A program made the position numbers and the translations under genes. The notes under the pieces are model-generated. The model saw nothing but the letters and a program-made list of their open reading frames with translations, made no database searches and was not told the DNA's origin. A stretch of DNA of 64,000 bases from Fibrobacter sp. UBA4223 (GTDB lineage: Bacteria > Fibrobacterota > Fibrobacteria > Fibrobacterales > Fibrobacteraceae). Below, piece by piece: positions 43,686 to 53,103 of this stretch. The stretch's first letter is position 1. Every line of letters starts with the position of its first letter. The DNA lies in the NCBI GenBank assembly GCA_002382975.1, contig DFTB01000015.1:1-64000 (forward strand), read 5' to 3'.

Positions 43686-46600
43686 ATGTCTGAAGAAATG
43701 ATTGGACAGACTGAAAATACTGGCGATATTTCCATACATCTCGCCGCTCCGGACCTGATCCGTTATTGGTCGTATGGCGAAGTGACCAAGCCGGAAACCA
43801 TCAACTACCGCTCCTTTAAGCCCGAGCGCGACGGTCTTTTCTGCGAAAAGATTTTTGGACCTGTCAAGAACTGGGAATGTAACTGCGGTAAGTTCAAGCG
43901 TGTGCGCTACAAGGGCGTTATCTGCGACCGTTGCGGCGTGGAAGTGACTCACTCCAAGGTGCGTCGCGAACGCATGGGTCATATTGAGCTCTCCATTCCT
44001 CTGGCCCACACCTGGTTCGTGAAAAACCAGCCCTGTGTCATCGGTGCCCTCCTGGACTTGAACACCAAGGACCTGGAGCATGTTATTTACTACGAAAAGT
44101 ACGTGGTGATTGACCCGGGTGATACCGACCTGGAAGAGCGTTCCCTCATCGACGAAACCCAGTACCAGGATCTGGTGGCCGAAGGCCGTAAGTTTGACGC
44201 CAAGATGGGTGCTTCTGCTATCAAGCAGTTGCTGGATCGCCTTGACCTGACCAAGCTTTCCGAAGAACTCCGTTTGCAGGCAACTTCCAAGTCCAAGACC
44301 AAGCGCGATGAATCCGTGAAGCGCCTGAAGATTGTGGACGCCTTTAAGAAGTCCCAGATGGAAAGCTTCCGTAGCTACTACAACAACCCCGATGGTTCCA
44401 GGGATTCCGGTAAGGCATGGCTCAAGGGCCTCGCCGAAGCCGTGGCTGAATTCAAGGCCGACTACGAATCCAAGCACGACGATTTTGTGCTGGCCGACGC
44501 TTACGAGGAATTCCGCACCAAGTACAAGAACGAAGCCAAGCTGCTGGCCAACCAGCCTTCTTGGATGATTCTCGACGTGCTTCCGGTGATTCCGCCTGAT
44601 CTGCGTCCCCTGGTTCCGCTGGAAGGCGGCCGCTTTGCCACCTCCGACCTGAACGAACTTTACCGCCGTGTCATCAACCGTAACAACCGTTTGAAAAAGT
44701 TGATTGACATCCGTGCTCCTAACGTGATTTTGTGCAACGAAAAGCGCATGCTGCAAGAGGCCGTGGACCAGCTGTTCGACAGCGGTCGCCGCAGTGCCCG
44801 TGCAGGTGGCGCCCGTCCGCTGAAGAGCCTCGCCGAACTGTTGAAGGGTAAGCAGGGCCGCTTCCGTATGAACCTCCTCGGTAAGCGCGTGGACTACTCC
44901 GGCCGTTCCGTGATTGTGGTGGGCCCGGAACTGAAGATGCACCAGTGCGGTCTTCCGAAGCGTATGGCTTTGGAACTGTACAAGCCCTTTATCATCCAGC
45001 GCCTTGAAGAAGACGGCATCGTCTATACACTCAAGTCCGCCAAGAAGTACGTGGACGCCGAACGCCCCGAAGTGTGGGACATCCTCGAAGAAATCATCGA
45101 GGACCACCCGGTGATGCTGAACCGCGCCCCGACGCTGCACCGTTTGGGTATCCAGGCCTTCTATCCGAAACTGATCGAAGGTAACGCTATCCGTCTGCAC
45201 CCCCTCGTTTGTACCGCATTTAACGCGGACTTCGACGGTGACCAGATGGCCGTGCACCTTCCGCTGTCTTTCGAGACCCAGTTGGAATGCCGCGTGCTCA
45301 TGCTTTCTTCCAACAACATCCTGCACCCCGCCTCCGGTCAGCCTATCGCTGTGCCGGGTCAGGACATCGTGCTTGGGCTCTACTACCTGACCAAGCCCCG
45401 TCCGGGTCGCAAGGGCGAAGGCATGCATTTCTACGACCCTGCCGAAGCTATCCGCGCTTACGAAAATGGTGTCGTCGATCTGAACGCCATCGTTTATCTG
45501 CGTCTCCCTGCTGGTCGCAAGATTTATATGGGCGCCCTGGAAAAGGATGCCGTGTGCCTGCGCGAAACTGCCGATGACAATGGCAATGTCGAAGTCTCCG
45601 TCAAGGCTGGTGAAAAGATTAAGTTCCTCACCCTGACAGACGTGAACGTAATCAAGACCACTGTCGGTCGTGTCATCTTTAACGAATTTGTTCCCAAGGA
45701 GCTGGGCTACGCCAACGAAACCTTCGGCAAGAAGGTGATTGCGAAGTCCATCGACGATCTGTACCGCCGTACCGGTAACCGCGTGACCGTGGATTACCTG
45801 GACGATCTGAAGGCCAACGGTTACCAGTGGGCAACCCGTGCCGGTTCTTCTGTGGCTATCGCCGAAATGGTGATTCCCGAAGAGAAGCAGGCCATGCTGG
45901 ACGCTGCTACCGAGAAGGTAAACCAGATCCGTGGCCTCTATGAAGACGGTGTGATTACTGACGGCGAACGTTATAACCAGATCATTGACGTGTGGTCCAA
46001 GACCACAAGTGATGTTGCCGCCAAGCAGTGGGATTTGCTTTCTCACGACCGTGACGGTTTCAACCCCGTCTACATGATGGCTGATTCTGGTGCTCGTGGT
46101 AGCCGTGAACAGATTAAGCAGCTTTCCGGTATGCGCGGTCTGATGCAGAAGCCTATCAAGCAACTGGGCGGTCAGGAAGTTATCGAAAACCCGATTAAGT
46201 CCTGCTTCCGCGAAGGCCTGAACGTGATGGAATACTTCATTTCGTCTCACGGTGCCCGTAAGGGTCTGGCCGATACCGCTCTGAAGACTGCTGACGCTGG
46301 TTACCTTACCCGCCGTCTTGTGGACGTGGGCCAGGACTTGGTGGTCACCGAAGCTGACTGCGGAACCCAGGAAGGTATTGAAGTGTCCGCCTTCAAGGAC
46401 GGTGACGATACCGTGATTCCTTTGGAAGAACGTCTGTTGGGCCGTGCTCCTATCGAAGATATCAAGCACCCTGTGACCGGTGAAGTAATCGTGAAAGCCG
46501 GTGAACTGGTGACTGAACGTGACCTCCCGAAGATTTCTGCGACAGGCCTTGAACACATCAAGATGCGTTCCGTGCTCACTTGCGAATCTCGCACCGGTGT

Positions 46601-48155
46601 CTGCGCCAAGTGCTATGGCCGTATGCTGGCTTCTGGTCGCCCTGTTGACCTGGGTGAAGCCGTGGGTGTGCTCGCTGCACAGTCCATCGGTGAACCGGGT
46701 ACCCAGCTTACGCTGCGTACCTTCCACATCGGTGGTGCGTCTTCTCGTCTGACTGTTGAAAATAACAAGAAGGCGACTGTAGATGGCCGTGTTGAACTTG
46801 AACTGGTGGAAACCGTTGATCACGAAGGCCAGAAGGTGGTGGTGAGCCGCATGGGCGAACTGGTGATTTTCGACACCACGGGCATTAACAAGGGCCGTTA
46901 CCAGATTCCGTATGGCGCCATTTTGAAGGTTGCCAACAATGATTCTGTCCAGAAGGGACAGGAAATGTTCGAATGGGATCCGTATAACAGCCCCATTATC
47001 AGTAATGTGGCTGGTACCATCAAGTTTGTAGACCTGGTGGAAAACGCCACGTTCCGTATCGAAAAGGACGAAGTGACCGAAGTTGAAACCTGGATTGTCA
47101 TTAGCGATAAGCGCGGCAAGCGCCGTCCCGCTATTAGCATCGTGGATGATGGCAATAACAAGGTTGGCCACTTCCTGCTTCCTGATGGGGCTATCTTGAC
47201 TGTTAAGGACGGGGATTCCGTGACCATCGGTCAGACCGTGGCCAAGCTTCCTCGTGCTGCCGGTAAGACCCGCGACATTACGGGCGGTCTTCCCCGTGTG
47301 GCCGAGCTTTTCGAAGCTCGCTGCCCCAAAAACAAGGCATTCATTGTTCCGCGTCCGAAGGGCGAAGACGGCAAGGATGTGAACTTTGTCGGCTTTGGCC
47401 TTGTCGAGAAGATCGAAGAGGTCCGCAACAATCAGAATGTTATAATTAAGATGGATGAATATGAAGTGAAAGTGCTGGTTCCTCGCGGCATCCATCTGGC
47501 GGTCAATGAAGGTGACCGTGTCCATATTGGTCAGAAAATTAGCGAAGGAAGCGTGGATCCCCACGATATCCTCGACGCTCTTGGACCCGAAGATGTCCAA
47601 CGCCATTTGGTGAACGAAATCCAGGCCGTTTACCGCCTGCAAGGTGTGGCTATCGCTGATAAACACATCGAATGTATCGTGCGCCAGATGATGCGTAAGG
47701 TTCGCATCGAGGATTCCGGGGATTCTGAACTACTTCCGGGCGAAGAAATTTCCAAGGCCCGTCTGCGCGCCATCAACGACCAGTTGAGGGCGGCTGGCAA
47801 GACGCCGGCGACCTTTACGCCGATGCTCCTTGGTATCACGAAGGCTTCTCTCGCGACAGACAGCTTCATCTCTGCCTGCTCGTTCCAGGAAACCACCAAG
47901 ATCCTTACCCGCGCCTCCATCGAAGGAAGCGTGGACCCGCTCATGGGCCTTAAGGAAAACGTGATTATGGGTCGTCTGATTCCGTGCGGAACCGGTGCCC
48001 GCCACCTGAGGAACGTCCAGGTGGTCGATGCCGATGCCGAGGCGGAAGAAAGGAAACGCTTGCAAGCGGTACAGGCCGAACACTACAGCACCGATAGCGC
48101 CATCCAGATGCTGGATAACGAAATCGGCATTTCCGACGAGGAAGAAGGCGAGTAA
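43686..48155 (+). CDS. rpoC: RNA polymerase beta' subunit
   Basis: A 1489-residue beta' subunit. The N-terminal zinc ribbon is CNCGKFKRVRYKGVICDRCG, the catalytic Mg site is FNADFDGDQMAVH, and the second zinc site is in CESRTGVCAKCYG. The start at 43686 is preferred over the upstream in-frame codon at 43656, which lies inside rpoB. The C-terminal tail is acidic (DNEIGISDEEEGE). rpsL follows 68 bases later with its own promoter. Confidence 0.99.
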   Translation: MSEEMIGQTENTGDISIHLAAPDLIRYWSYGEVTKPETINYRSFKPERDGLFCEKIFGPVKNWECNCGKFKRVRYKGVICDRCGVEVTHSKVRRERMGHIELSIPLAHTWFVKNQPCVIGALLDLNTKDLEHVIYYEKYVVIDPGDTDLEERSLIDETQYQDLVAEGRKFDAKMGASAIKQLLDRLDLTKLSEELRLQATSKSKTKRDESVKRLKIVDAFKKSQMESFRSYYNNPDGSRDSGKAWLKGLAEAVAEFKADYESKHDDFVLADAYEEFRTKYKNEAKLLANQPSWMILDVLPVIPPDLRPLVPLEGGRFATSDLNELYRRVINRNNRLKKLIDIRAPNVILCNEKRMLQEAVDQLFDSGRRSARAGGARPLKSLAELLKGKQGRFRMNLLGKRVDYSGRSVIVVGPELKMHQCGLPKRMALELYKPFIIQRLEEDGIVYTLKSAKKYVDAERPEVWDILEEIIEDHPVMLNRAPTLHRLGIQAFYPKLIEGNAIRLHPLVCTAFNADFDGDQMAVHLPLSFETQLECRVLMLSSNNILHPASGQPIAVPGQDIVLGLYYLTKPRPGRKGEGMHFYDPAEAIRAYENGVVDLNAIVYLRLPAGRKIYMGALEKDAVCLRETADDNGNVEVSVKAGEKIKFLTLTDVNVIKTTVGRVIFNEFVPKELGYANETFGKKVIAKSIDDLYRRTGNRVTVDYLDDLKANGYQWATRAGSSVAIAEMVIPEEKQAMLDAATEKVNQIRGLYEDGVITDGERYNQIIDVWSKTTSDVAAKQWDLLSHDRDGFNPVYMMADSGARGSREQIKQLSGMRGLMQKPIKQLGGQEVIENPIKSCFREGLNVMEYFISSHGARKGLADTALKTADAGYLTRRLVDVGQDLVVTEADCGTQEGIEVSAFKDGDDTVIPLEERLLGRAPIEDIKHPVTGEVIVKAGELVTERDLPKISATGLEHIKMRSVLTCESRTGVCAKCYGRMLASGRPVDLGEAVGVLAAQSIGEPGTQLTLRTFHIGGASSRLTVENNKKATVDGRVELELVETVDHEGQKVVVSRMGELVIFDTTGINKGRYQIPYGAILKVANNDSVQKGQEMFEWDPYNSPIISNVAGTIKFVDLVENATFRIEKDEVTEVETWIVISDKRGKRRPAISIVDDGNNKVGHFLLPDGAILTVKDGDSVTIGQTVAKLPRAAGKTRDITGGLPRVAELFEARCPKNKAFIVPRPKGEDGKDVNFVGFGLVEKIEEVRNNQNVIIKMDEYEVKVLVPRGIHLAVNEGDRVHIGQKISEGSVDPHDILDALGPEDVQRHLVNEIQAVYRLQGVAIADKHIECIVRQMMRKVRIEDSGDSELLPGEEISKARLRAINDQLRAAGKTPATFTPMLLGITKASLATDSFISACSFQETTKILTRASIEGSVDPLMGLKENVIMGRLIPCGTGARHLRNVQVVDADAEAEERKRLQAVQAEHYSTDSAIQMLDNEIGISDEEEGE

Positions 48156-48168
48156 TTCGGTCCAGTAC

Positions 48169-48196
48169 TTGAAAACTTTGGAAAAAAAACTATATT
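48169..48196 (+). promoter_or_regulatory. Promoter of rpsL-rpsG
   Basis: TTGAAA (48169-48174), 16-base spacer, TATATT (48191-48196), about 28 bases before the rpsL start. It suggests that rpsL-rpsG can be transcribed independently of rpoBC. Confidence 0.7.
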
Positions 48197-48223
48197 TGCA
48201 CTCCAAAATCTAGGAGATTAATA

Positions 48224-48613
48224 GTGCCTACTATTCAACAGCTCGTCCGTAACGGACGCGAACAAATCAGCAACAAGACCGCTTCCGTGGCCTTGAAGTC
48301 TTGCCCGCAAAAGCGTGGCGTCTGCACCCGTGTGTACACCAGCACCCCGAAGAAGCCGAACTCCGCTCTTCGTAAGATTGCCCGTGTGCGCTTGTCCAAC
48401 AAGATGGAAGTGACCGCCTACATCCCCGGCGAAGGTCACAACCTCCAGGAACACTCCATCGTGCTCATCCGCGGTGGTCGTGTGAAGGACGTTCCCGGTG
48501 TCCGTTACCACATCATCCGTGGCGCCCTGGATACCCAGGCCGTCAATGGCCGTCAGAACGGCCGTTCCAAGTATGGTGTCAAGAAAAAAGGTGCCGCTCC
48601 GGCCAAGAAGTAA
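48224..48613 (+). CDS. rpsL: 30S ribosomal protein S12
   Basis: A 129-residue S12 with a GTG start preceded by GGAG. The decoding-centre loop [11 protein letters not shown] contains the Lys of the streptomycin-sensitive form. [19 protein letters not shown] and [17 protein letters not shown] are conserved. First gene of a reduced str operon with only rpsG after it. Confidence 0.99.
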   Translation: MPTIQQLVRNGREQISNKTASVALKSCPQKRGVCTRVYTSTPKKPNSALRKIARVRLSNKMEVTAYIPGEGHNLQEHSIVLIRGGRVKDVPGVRYHIIRGALDTQAVNGRQNGRSKYGVKKKGAAPAKK

Positions 48614-48624
48614 GGAAGTAGAAT

Positions 48625-49101
48625 ATGTCTAGAAGAAGAAAGGCTCTCCATCGCTCTATCCTCCCGGATCCGCGTTACAAGTCCACTCTCGTTACCGAAC
48701 TGGTGGGCGTGGTGCTCAAGCAGGGCAAGAAGACCATCGCTGAACAGATTGTCTATACCGCTCTCGAAAAGCTCGGCCAGAAGCTCGAAGGTCCCGAGAC
48801 TCCTCTCGAGAAGTTCGAAATCTGCCTCGACAACATCAAGCCCAAGGTGGAAGTGAAGTCCCGCCGCGTGGGTGGTGCCAACTACCAGGTTCCTATGGAA
48901 GTTGCTCCGGACCGCGCCAAGGCTCTCGCTCTCCGCTGGCTCCTCGATGCCGCCCGTAGCCGTAACGAAGCCAACATGGCTGACCGCCTTGCTGCCGAAC
49001 TCGTTGCTGCCAAGAACGGCGAAGGCAACGCTGTCCGCAAGAAGAATGACACGCACAAGATGGCCGAAGCCAACAAGGCTTTCGCCCACTTCCGTTTCTA
49101 A
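48625..49101 (+). CDS. rpsG: 30S ribosomal protein S7
   Basis: A 158-residue S7 that nucleates the 30S head. It starts MSRRRKALHRSILPDPRYKS and ends NKAFAHFRF. It lies 11 bases after rpsL. fusA and tuf, its usual followers, are not here: a terminator and then lipoprotein genes follow. Confidence 0.99.
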   Translation: MSRRRKALHRSILPDPRYKSTLVTELVGVVLKQGKKTIAEQIVYTALEKLGQKLEGPETPLEKFEICLDNIKPKVEVKSRRVGGANYQVPMEVAPDRAKALALRWLLDAARSRNEANMADRLAAELVAAKNGEGNAVRKKNDTHKMAEANKAFAHFRF

Positions 49102-49131
49102 TTCTTGTTTAGCACAGAATTATCCTAGAGA

Positions 49132-49158
49132 AGGCTCCGCTCAAAAAGCGGAGCTTTT
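49132..49158 (+). terminator. Terminator after rpsG
   Basis: 8-bp perfect stem GCTCCGCT/AGCGGAGC, loop CAAAA, followed by TTTT. Confidence 0.9.
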
Positions 49159-49197
49159 CTACATTGTTGGGAAGGAAATCATATTGTTGAGGTGTAT

Positions 49198-50199
49198 ATG
49201 AATTTCAAGAATGCCATGACGGGCACCTTCGGGTGCGCGATAGTCTCTTGTACGCTGTTCCTTGCGGCCTGTGGCGATGATTCAAGCAGTAGCGCAAACG
49301 ACGACGAAATTGCCGACGATTACGGGTTCACCCTGGAAGAACTTGAAGAATTGGGGATTGGAATTTACGAATCTGCCGACGAAGTTAAAAAGAAAACGTG
49401 TAGCGATGAAAACGAGTTCGAAACGGCTTATATAAAGGCTGACAGCAGTTTCTATGTGTGCTACAAGGACGAATGGGGCAACGGCTTCTCTATAGAGCCG
49501 GATATTTTGGAATCCAAAGACGACTTGGGTGAATGCAACGAGGAAAACGAGGGCGAAATGTTCAGGGTTCCCCGCGACACCATCTTTGACACCTACGTCT
49601 GCGAAAACGGGGAGTGGATTTCGGACTTTGGCGGCAATAGCGGCGAGCCCGTGGACCCGGCAACGGTAGTCAAGGGAACGTTCACGGACGAACGCGACGG
49701 CAAGACCTACAAGACCGTTCAAATAGGTAAGCAGACCTGGATGGCAGAGAATCTGAACTATGAGACGAGCGGCAGCAGGTGCTATGACAAAAAAAACGCA
49801 AACTGTGAAAAATATGGTAGACTATACACTCATGCTGTTGCACAAAATGCTTGCCCCAACGGATGGAAATTGCCTACTGGGAAACAATGGGCGAAGTTAC
49901 TGAATATAGATGTATCATTGTTCAACCTTGTTGGTATGTTTAAACATTTTTCCTCGGACATCAACACAAACGACGATCCCTATGGATTTAACGTGCTTCC
50001 TGGCGGAATATATGATGGTGGAGAATATCGTGGTATTGGAAGGACGACCGCTTTTTGGGCCAATGAAGCTAAGAGTGTTAAAACTTCAGATGGACTTCGT
50101 GTCTATATGGTTTATTTTGTCCGATTCTCTCCAAATCAAGTGACTTTGGCTGCACGAGACGAAAGTGATTATTTCTCCGTTCGCTGCATAAAGAAGTAG
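49198..50199 (+). CDS. FISUMP-domain lipoprotein 1
   Basis: A 333-residue lipoprotein. The ATG at 49198 gives a signal ending in the lipobox LAAC, followed by GDDSSSS-like spacer residues. Two two-Cys modules follow (KTCSDENEFET...YVCYKDEW and GECNEENEGEM...YVCENGEW, about 60-145). From about 158 comes the Fibrobacter succinogenes major paralogous domain: GTFTDERDGKTYKTVQIG, QTWMAENLNYE, CYDKKNANCEKYGRLYT, CPNGWKLPT and the end FSVRCIKK. The function of the domain is not established; it is expanded in Fibrobacter and assumed to be surface-exposed. The codons of the last half are visibly more AT-rich than those of the first half. It is paired with a second FISUMP gene 19 bases downstream. Confidence 0.9.
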   Translation: MNFKNAMTGTFGCAIVSCTLFLAACGDDSSSSANDDEIADDYGFTLEELEELGIGIYESADEVKKKTCSDENEFETAYIKADSSFYVCYKDEWGNGFSIEPDILESKDDLGECNEENEGEMFRVPRDTIFDTYVCENGEWISDFGGNSGEPVDPATVVKGTFTDERDGKTYKTVQIGKQTWMAENLNYETSGSRCYDKKNANCEKYGRLYTHAVAQNACPNGWKLPTGKQWAKLLNIDVSLFNLVGMFKHFSSDINTNDDPYGFNVLPGGIYDGGEYRGIGRTTAFWANEAKSVKTSDGLRVYMVYFVRFSPNQVTLAARDESDYFSVRCIKK

Positions 50200-50218
50200 T
50201 TTTAAAAAGGGATGGTCT

Positions 50219-51451
50219 GTGAATTTCAGAAAAAATATCATTGCGTCCAAGCGTCTCGTCATTGCGGGAACCCTCGGGTGCGTGGCAATCTCTTTCTCGC
50301 TGATTTTCGCCGCTTGCGGCGATGATTCCAGCAGCAATTCCAATAGTAACGAAGGAAATGGCGAAGACTTCGCCATGGAAATGGAATTCTATAGGGCGGG
50401 CTTCGATGTCCGTAAATCTCTCAAGGATTTGGACCCTTGTGACGATGAAACCGAAGGGGCTGCGGCAGTTGTTCTGGCAGACACTTCTGTTTATTATTGC
50501 TATGACGGCAAGTGGAACGACAAGGCTCGGGAATATATTCTTGACGAGAATGACCCGTTTTGGGAATGTTCTTCCGAAAACGAAGGTGATTCGGTAGAAA
50601 CCAAAATTGCCACCGCGAAAGGGGATGCTGTTAACGAACGCTATTTCTGTAAGGACGGCGAATGGGTTTCGTACTTGGGTGGCGGCGAAGTTGAAGGCCC
50701 CCGCGTCTACAAAGGCCCCATCGCCCATTCCGAAAAGGGAACGCTAGAGGATTCCCGTGATGGTAAGACATACAAGACCGTGCGGATTTACACGACCACC
50801 AACCCGCTGAACCCTACTGCGGTTGAGAATCATGACCAGACATGGATGGCTGAAAACCTTAATTACGAGGTGGACAGCAGTTACTGTTACGACAACAATT
50901 CTGCCAACTGTGACAAGTACGGCAGGCTTTACCCGTACAACGACAAGGTCTGCCCAGAAGGTTGGCACTTGCCGAACAGGGCGGAATGGAATGTTCTTTT
51001 TGAAATGGTTGGTGATGATTTCTCGGGGTACCATCTCAAGTCTAAAAAAGGCTGGGAAAAATATATCTCCCATTATGGCAGGTATGCTGCTCCCGTTTAC
51101 GCAGGCGAAGGAGACGATAAGTTCGGATTTACCGTTTTGCCTGGTGGGTATATGGAATCCGCAATAGATGGTGATGGCAATAGTGAAGAATTCTATATAG
51201 AATGGGATCTCCTTTATGGTGAATACAAGAAACTATATGATCCCGATAATCAGAATTTTGAGCTTGGTTATTTTGATTTGTCTACAAGCACTGCTTTTTG
51301 GACTTCTTCTACAGACAAGCCCTACACAAAGTATGGTAAGGATGACGTCTATAGGGTATACGTTGCTTTTAGGAACACATATGAAAACGCTGTCTTTGGA
51401 AGGGTTTTCCTTGAGAAGAATGCAAGATATATCCGTTGCCTGAAGGACTAG
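50219..51451 (+). CDS. FISUMP-domain lipoprotein 2
   Basis: A 410-residue paralogue of the preceding protein with a GTG start preceded by AAGGGA. The signal ends in FAAC and is followed by GDDSSSNSNSN. Two two-Cys modules are present (DPCDDETEGAA...YYCYDGKW and ECSSENEGDS...YFCKDGEW), then the FISUMP domain from about residue 178: GTLEDSRDGKTYKTVRIY, QTWMAENLNYE, CYDNNSANCDKYGRLYP, CPEGWHLP and the end ARYIRCLKD. The domain is longer than in the neighbour through an insertion around GWEKYISHYGRYAAP. As in its neighbour, the 3' half is AT-richer than the 5' half. Probably surface-anchored; function unknown. Confidence 0.9.
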   Translation: MNFRKNIIASKRLVIAGTLGCVAISFSLIFAACGDDSSSNSNSNEGNGEDFAMEMEFYRAGFDVRKSLKDLDPCDDETEGAAAVVLADTSVYYCYDGKWNDKAREYILDENDPFWECSSENEGDSVETKIATAKGDAVNERYFCKDGEWVSYLGGGEVEGPRVYKGPIAHSEKGTLEDSRDGKTYKTVRIYTTTNPLNPTAVENHDQTWMAENLNYEVDSSYCYDNNSANCDKYGRLYPYNDKVCPEGWHLPNRAEWNVLFEMVGDDFSGYHLKSKKGWEKYISHYGRYAAPVYAGEGDDKFGFTVLPGGYMESAIDGDGNSEEFYIEWDLLYGEYKKLYDPDNQNFELGYFDLSTSTAFWTSSTDKPYTKYGKDDVYRVYVAFRNTYENAVFGRVFLEKNARYIRCLKD

Positions 51452-51521
51452 CTCCATTTGTTGCATCCTTTTTTCTATATTATCGCACATAAAATCTCAC
51501 ACTAAACCAAAAGGCTAAAAA

Positions 51522-52931
51522 ATGGCTTCTAAAATCAAATCCGTTGTTGCCCGCCAGATCCTCGATTCTCGCGGCAATCCCACTCTCGAAGTTGATGTTA
51601 CCCTCGAAAACGGCGTGAAGGGTCACGCCGCTGTTCCGAGCGGTGCTTCCACCGGTGAACGCGAAGCTTGCGAACTCCGCGACGGCGACAAGAAGACCTA
51701 CTGCGGCAAGGGCACGCTCACTGCAGTGAAGAACGTGAACACCAAGATCGCGAAGAAGATTATCGGCATGGACCCGGCCAAGCAGACCGAAGTCGACGAC
51801 GCCATGATCGCTCTCGACGGCAACCGCATGCTCAAGAACACCCTCGGTGCAAACGCTATCCTCGGCGTTTCCATGGCTGTTTGCTGCGCCGCTGCTAACG
51901 ACGCCAAGATGCCTCTCTACCAGTACATCGCCAAGCTCCATGGTACCAAGAAGCTCACGCTCCCCTGCCCGATGTGCAACGTGATTAACGGCGGTGCTCA
52001 CTCCAGCGCCCCCATTGACTTCCAGGAATTCATGATCGCTCCGGTTGGCGCCAAGACTTTCTCCAAGGGCCTCCAGATGGTCACCGAAATCTTCCACGCC
52101 CTCAAGGCTGTGCTGAAGAAGGGTGGCTTCGACACGACCGTCGGTGACGAAGGTGGCTTCGCTCCTGGCGTCTCTATCAAGCCCGCCAAGAACAAGTTCG
52201 GTTACGAAATCACTGGCGTGATGACCCTCGAAAAGGCTCTCGACGCCCTCAAGGCTGCAACCACCAATGCCGGTTACAAGTTCGGCACTGACATCAAGAT
52301 CGCTCTTGACGTTGCTTCTTCTGAATTCTGCGACAAGAACACCAAGGCTGGCAAGCCGGAAACCTACACCTTCAAGAAGAGCACCAAGAAGACTGTCAAG
52401 TCTGCTGACATGGTGAAGCTCTACGAAAAGCTCATCGACAAGTACTCCATCTTCTCCATTGAAGACGGTCTCGACGAAGCTGACTGGGCTGGCTGGAAGG
52501 TCATGACCGACAAGCTCGGTGGCAAGATCAACCTCGTGGGTGACGACCTGTTCGTTACCAACCCGACCATCTTCGACGAAGGCATCAAGGCCGGTATCGC
52601 TAACGCCATCCTCATCAAGGTGAACCAGGTGGGTTCTGTGTCCGAAACTCTCGCCGCCATCAAGCGCGCTCAGAACGAAGGCTATGCTCCCATCGTTTCT
52701 CACCGCTCTGGCGAAACCGAAGACACCTTCATTGCTGACCTCGCCGTCGGTACTGCCGCTGGCCAGATCAAGACTGGTTCTCTCTCTCGTACGGACCGCG
52801 TTTGCAAGTACAACCGCCTCCTCCGCATCGAAGAAGAACTCGGCAAGGCTGCCGTGTACGCCGGTGACCCGCGCAAGGCTTGCAAGGCCCCTGCTAAGGC
52901 TTGCAAGAAGTGCGGCTGCAAAAAGGCCTAA
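51522..52931 (+). CDS. eno: Enolase with Cys/Lys-rich C-terminal tail
   Basis: Glycolytic enolase (2-phosphoglycerate to phosphoenolpyruvate), 469 residues against the usual 420-435. Active-site landmarks are ASTGEREACELRD, INGGAHSSAPIDFQEFMI, VGDEGGFAPG, SIEDGLDEADW, NAILIKVNQVGS and SHRSGETEDTFIADLAVG, so it should be active. The extra length is partly an insertion around CDKNTKAGKPETYTFKKSTK and partly a tail, GDPRKACKAPAKACKKCGCKKA, with four Cys and many Lys. Such a tail is not part of the normal fold and could bind metal or RNA, or form disulfides at the surface; this is inference. AAGG precedes the ATG, and codon bias indicates very high expression. Confidence 0.97.
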   Translation: MASKIKSVVARQILDSRGNPTLEVDVTLENGVKGHAAVPSGASTGEREACELRDGDKKTYCGKGTLTAVKNVNTKIAKKIIGMDPAKQTEVDDAMIALDGNRMLKNTLGANAILGVSMAVCCAAANDAKMPLYQYIAKLHGTKKLTLPCPMCNVINGGAHSSAPIDFQEFMIAPVGAKTFSKGLQMVTEIFHALKAVLKKGGFDTTVGDEGGFAPGVSIKPAKNKFGYEITGVMTLEKALDALKAATTNAGYKFGTDIKIALDVASSEFCDKNTKAGKPETYTFKKSTKKTVKSADMVKLYEKLIDKYSIFSIEDGLDEADWAGWKVMTDKLGGKINLVGDDLFVTNPTIFDEGIKAGIANAILIKVNQVGSVSETLAAIKRAQNEGYAPIVSHRSGETEDTFIADLAVGTAAGQIKTGSLSRTDRVCKYNRLLRIEEELGKAAVYAGDPRKACKAPAKACKKCGCKKA

Positions 52932-52948
52932 TCAGGCGAGAGTCGCGA

Positions 52949-53006
52949 CGGCAAGCTCGCTTGCCGGCATGACCGAGCCGCAAGGCCTGCGCTACGAAGT
53001 AGCGCA
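52949..53006. repeat. Two adjacent perfect hairpins after eno
   Basis: CGGCAAGC-TC-GCTTGCCG (52949-52966) and TGCGCTAC-GAA-GTAGCGCA (52988-53006). Neither has a T run, and both lie before the real terminator. They look like copies of short palindromic repeats or mRNA-stabilising hairpins. Confidence 0.75.
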
Positions 53007-53044
53007 ACGCCAAGTAATTTCTTAAACCAATAGAACTTACTGAA

Positions 53045-53078
53045 AGAGGCGTCCCTATCAGGGGACGCTTCTTTTTTT
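53045..53078 (+). terminator. Terminator after eno
   Basis: Stem AGGCGTCCC/GGGACGCTT (one wobble), 6-base loop, then a run of seven T. Confidence 0.9.
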
Positions 53079-53103
53079 ATCTTGGTGGCGGAAGGTATCT
53101 TTT

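Noticed and set aside
39407..47666. Very long open frames on the strand opposite rpoB and rpoC (over 1300 codons each)
   Set aside because: They are shadows created by strong codon bias. The products are His/Val/Gly-rich low-complexity text without family motifs, and the sense genes are certain.
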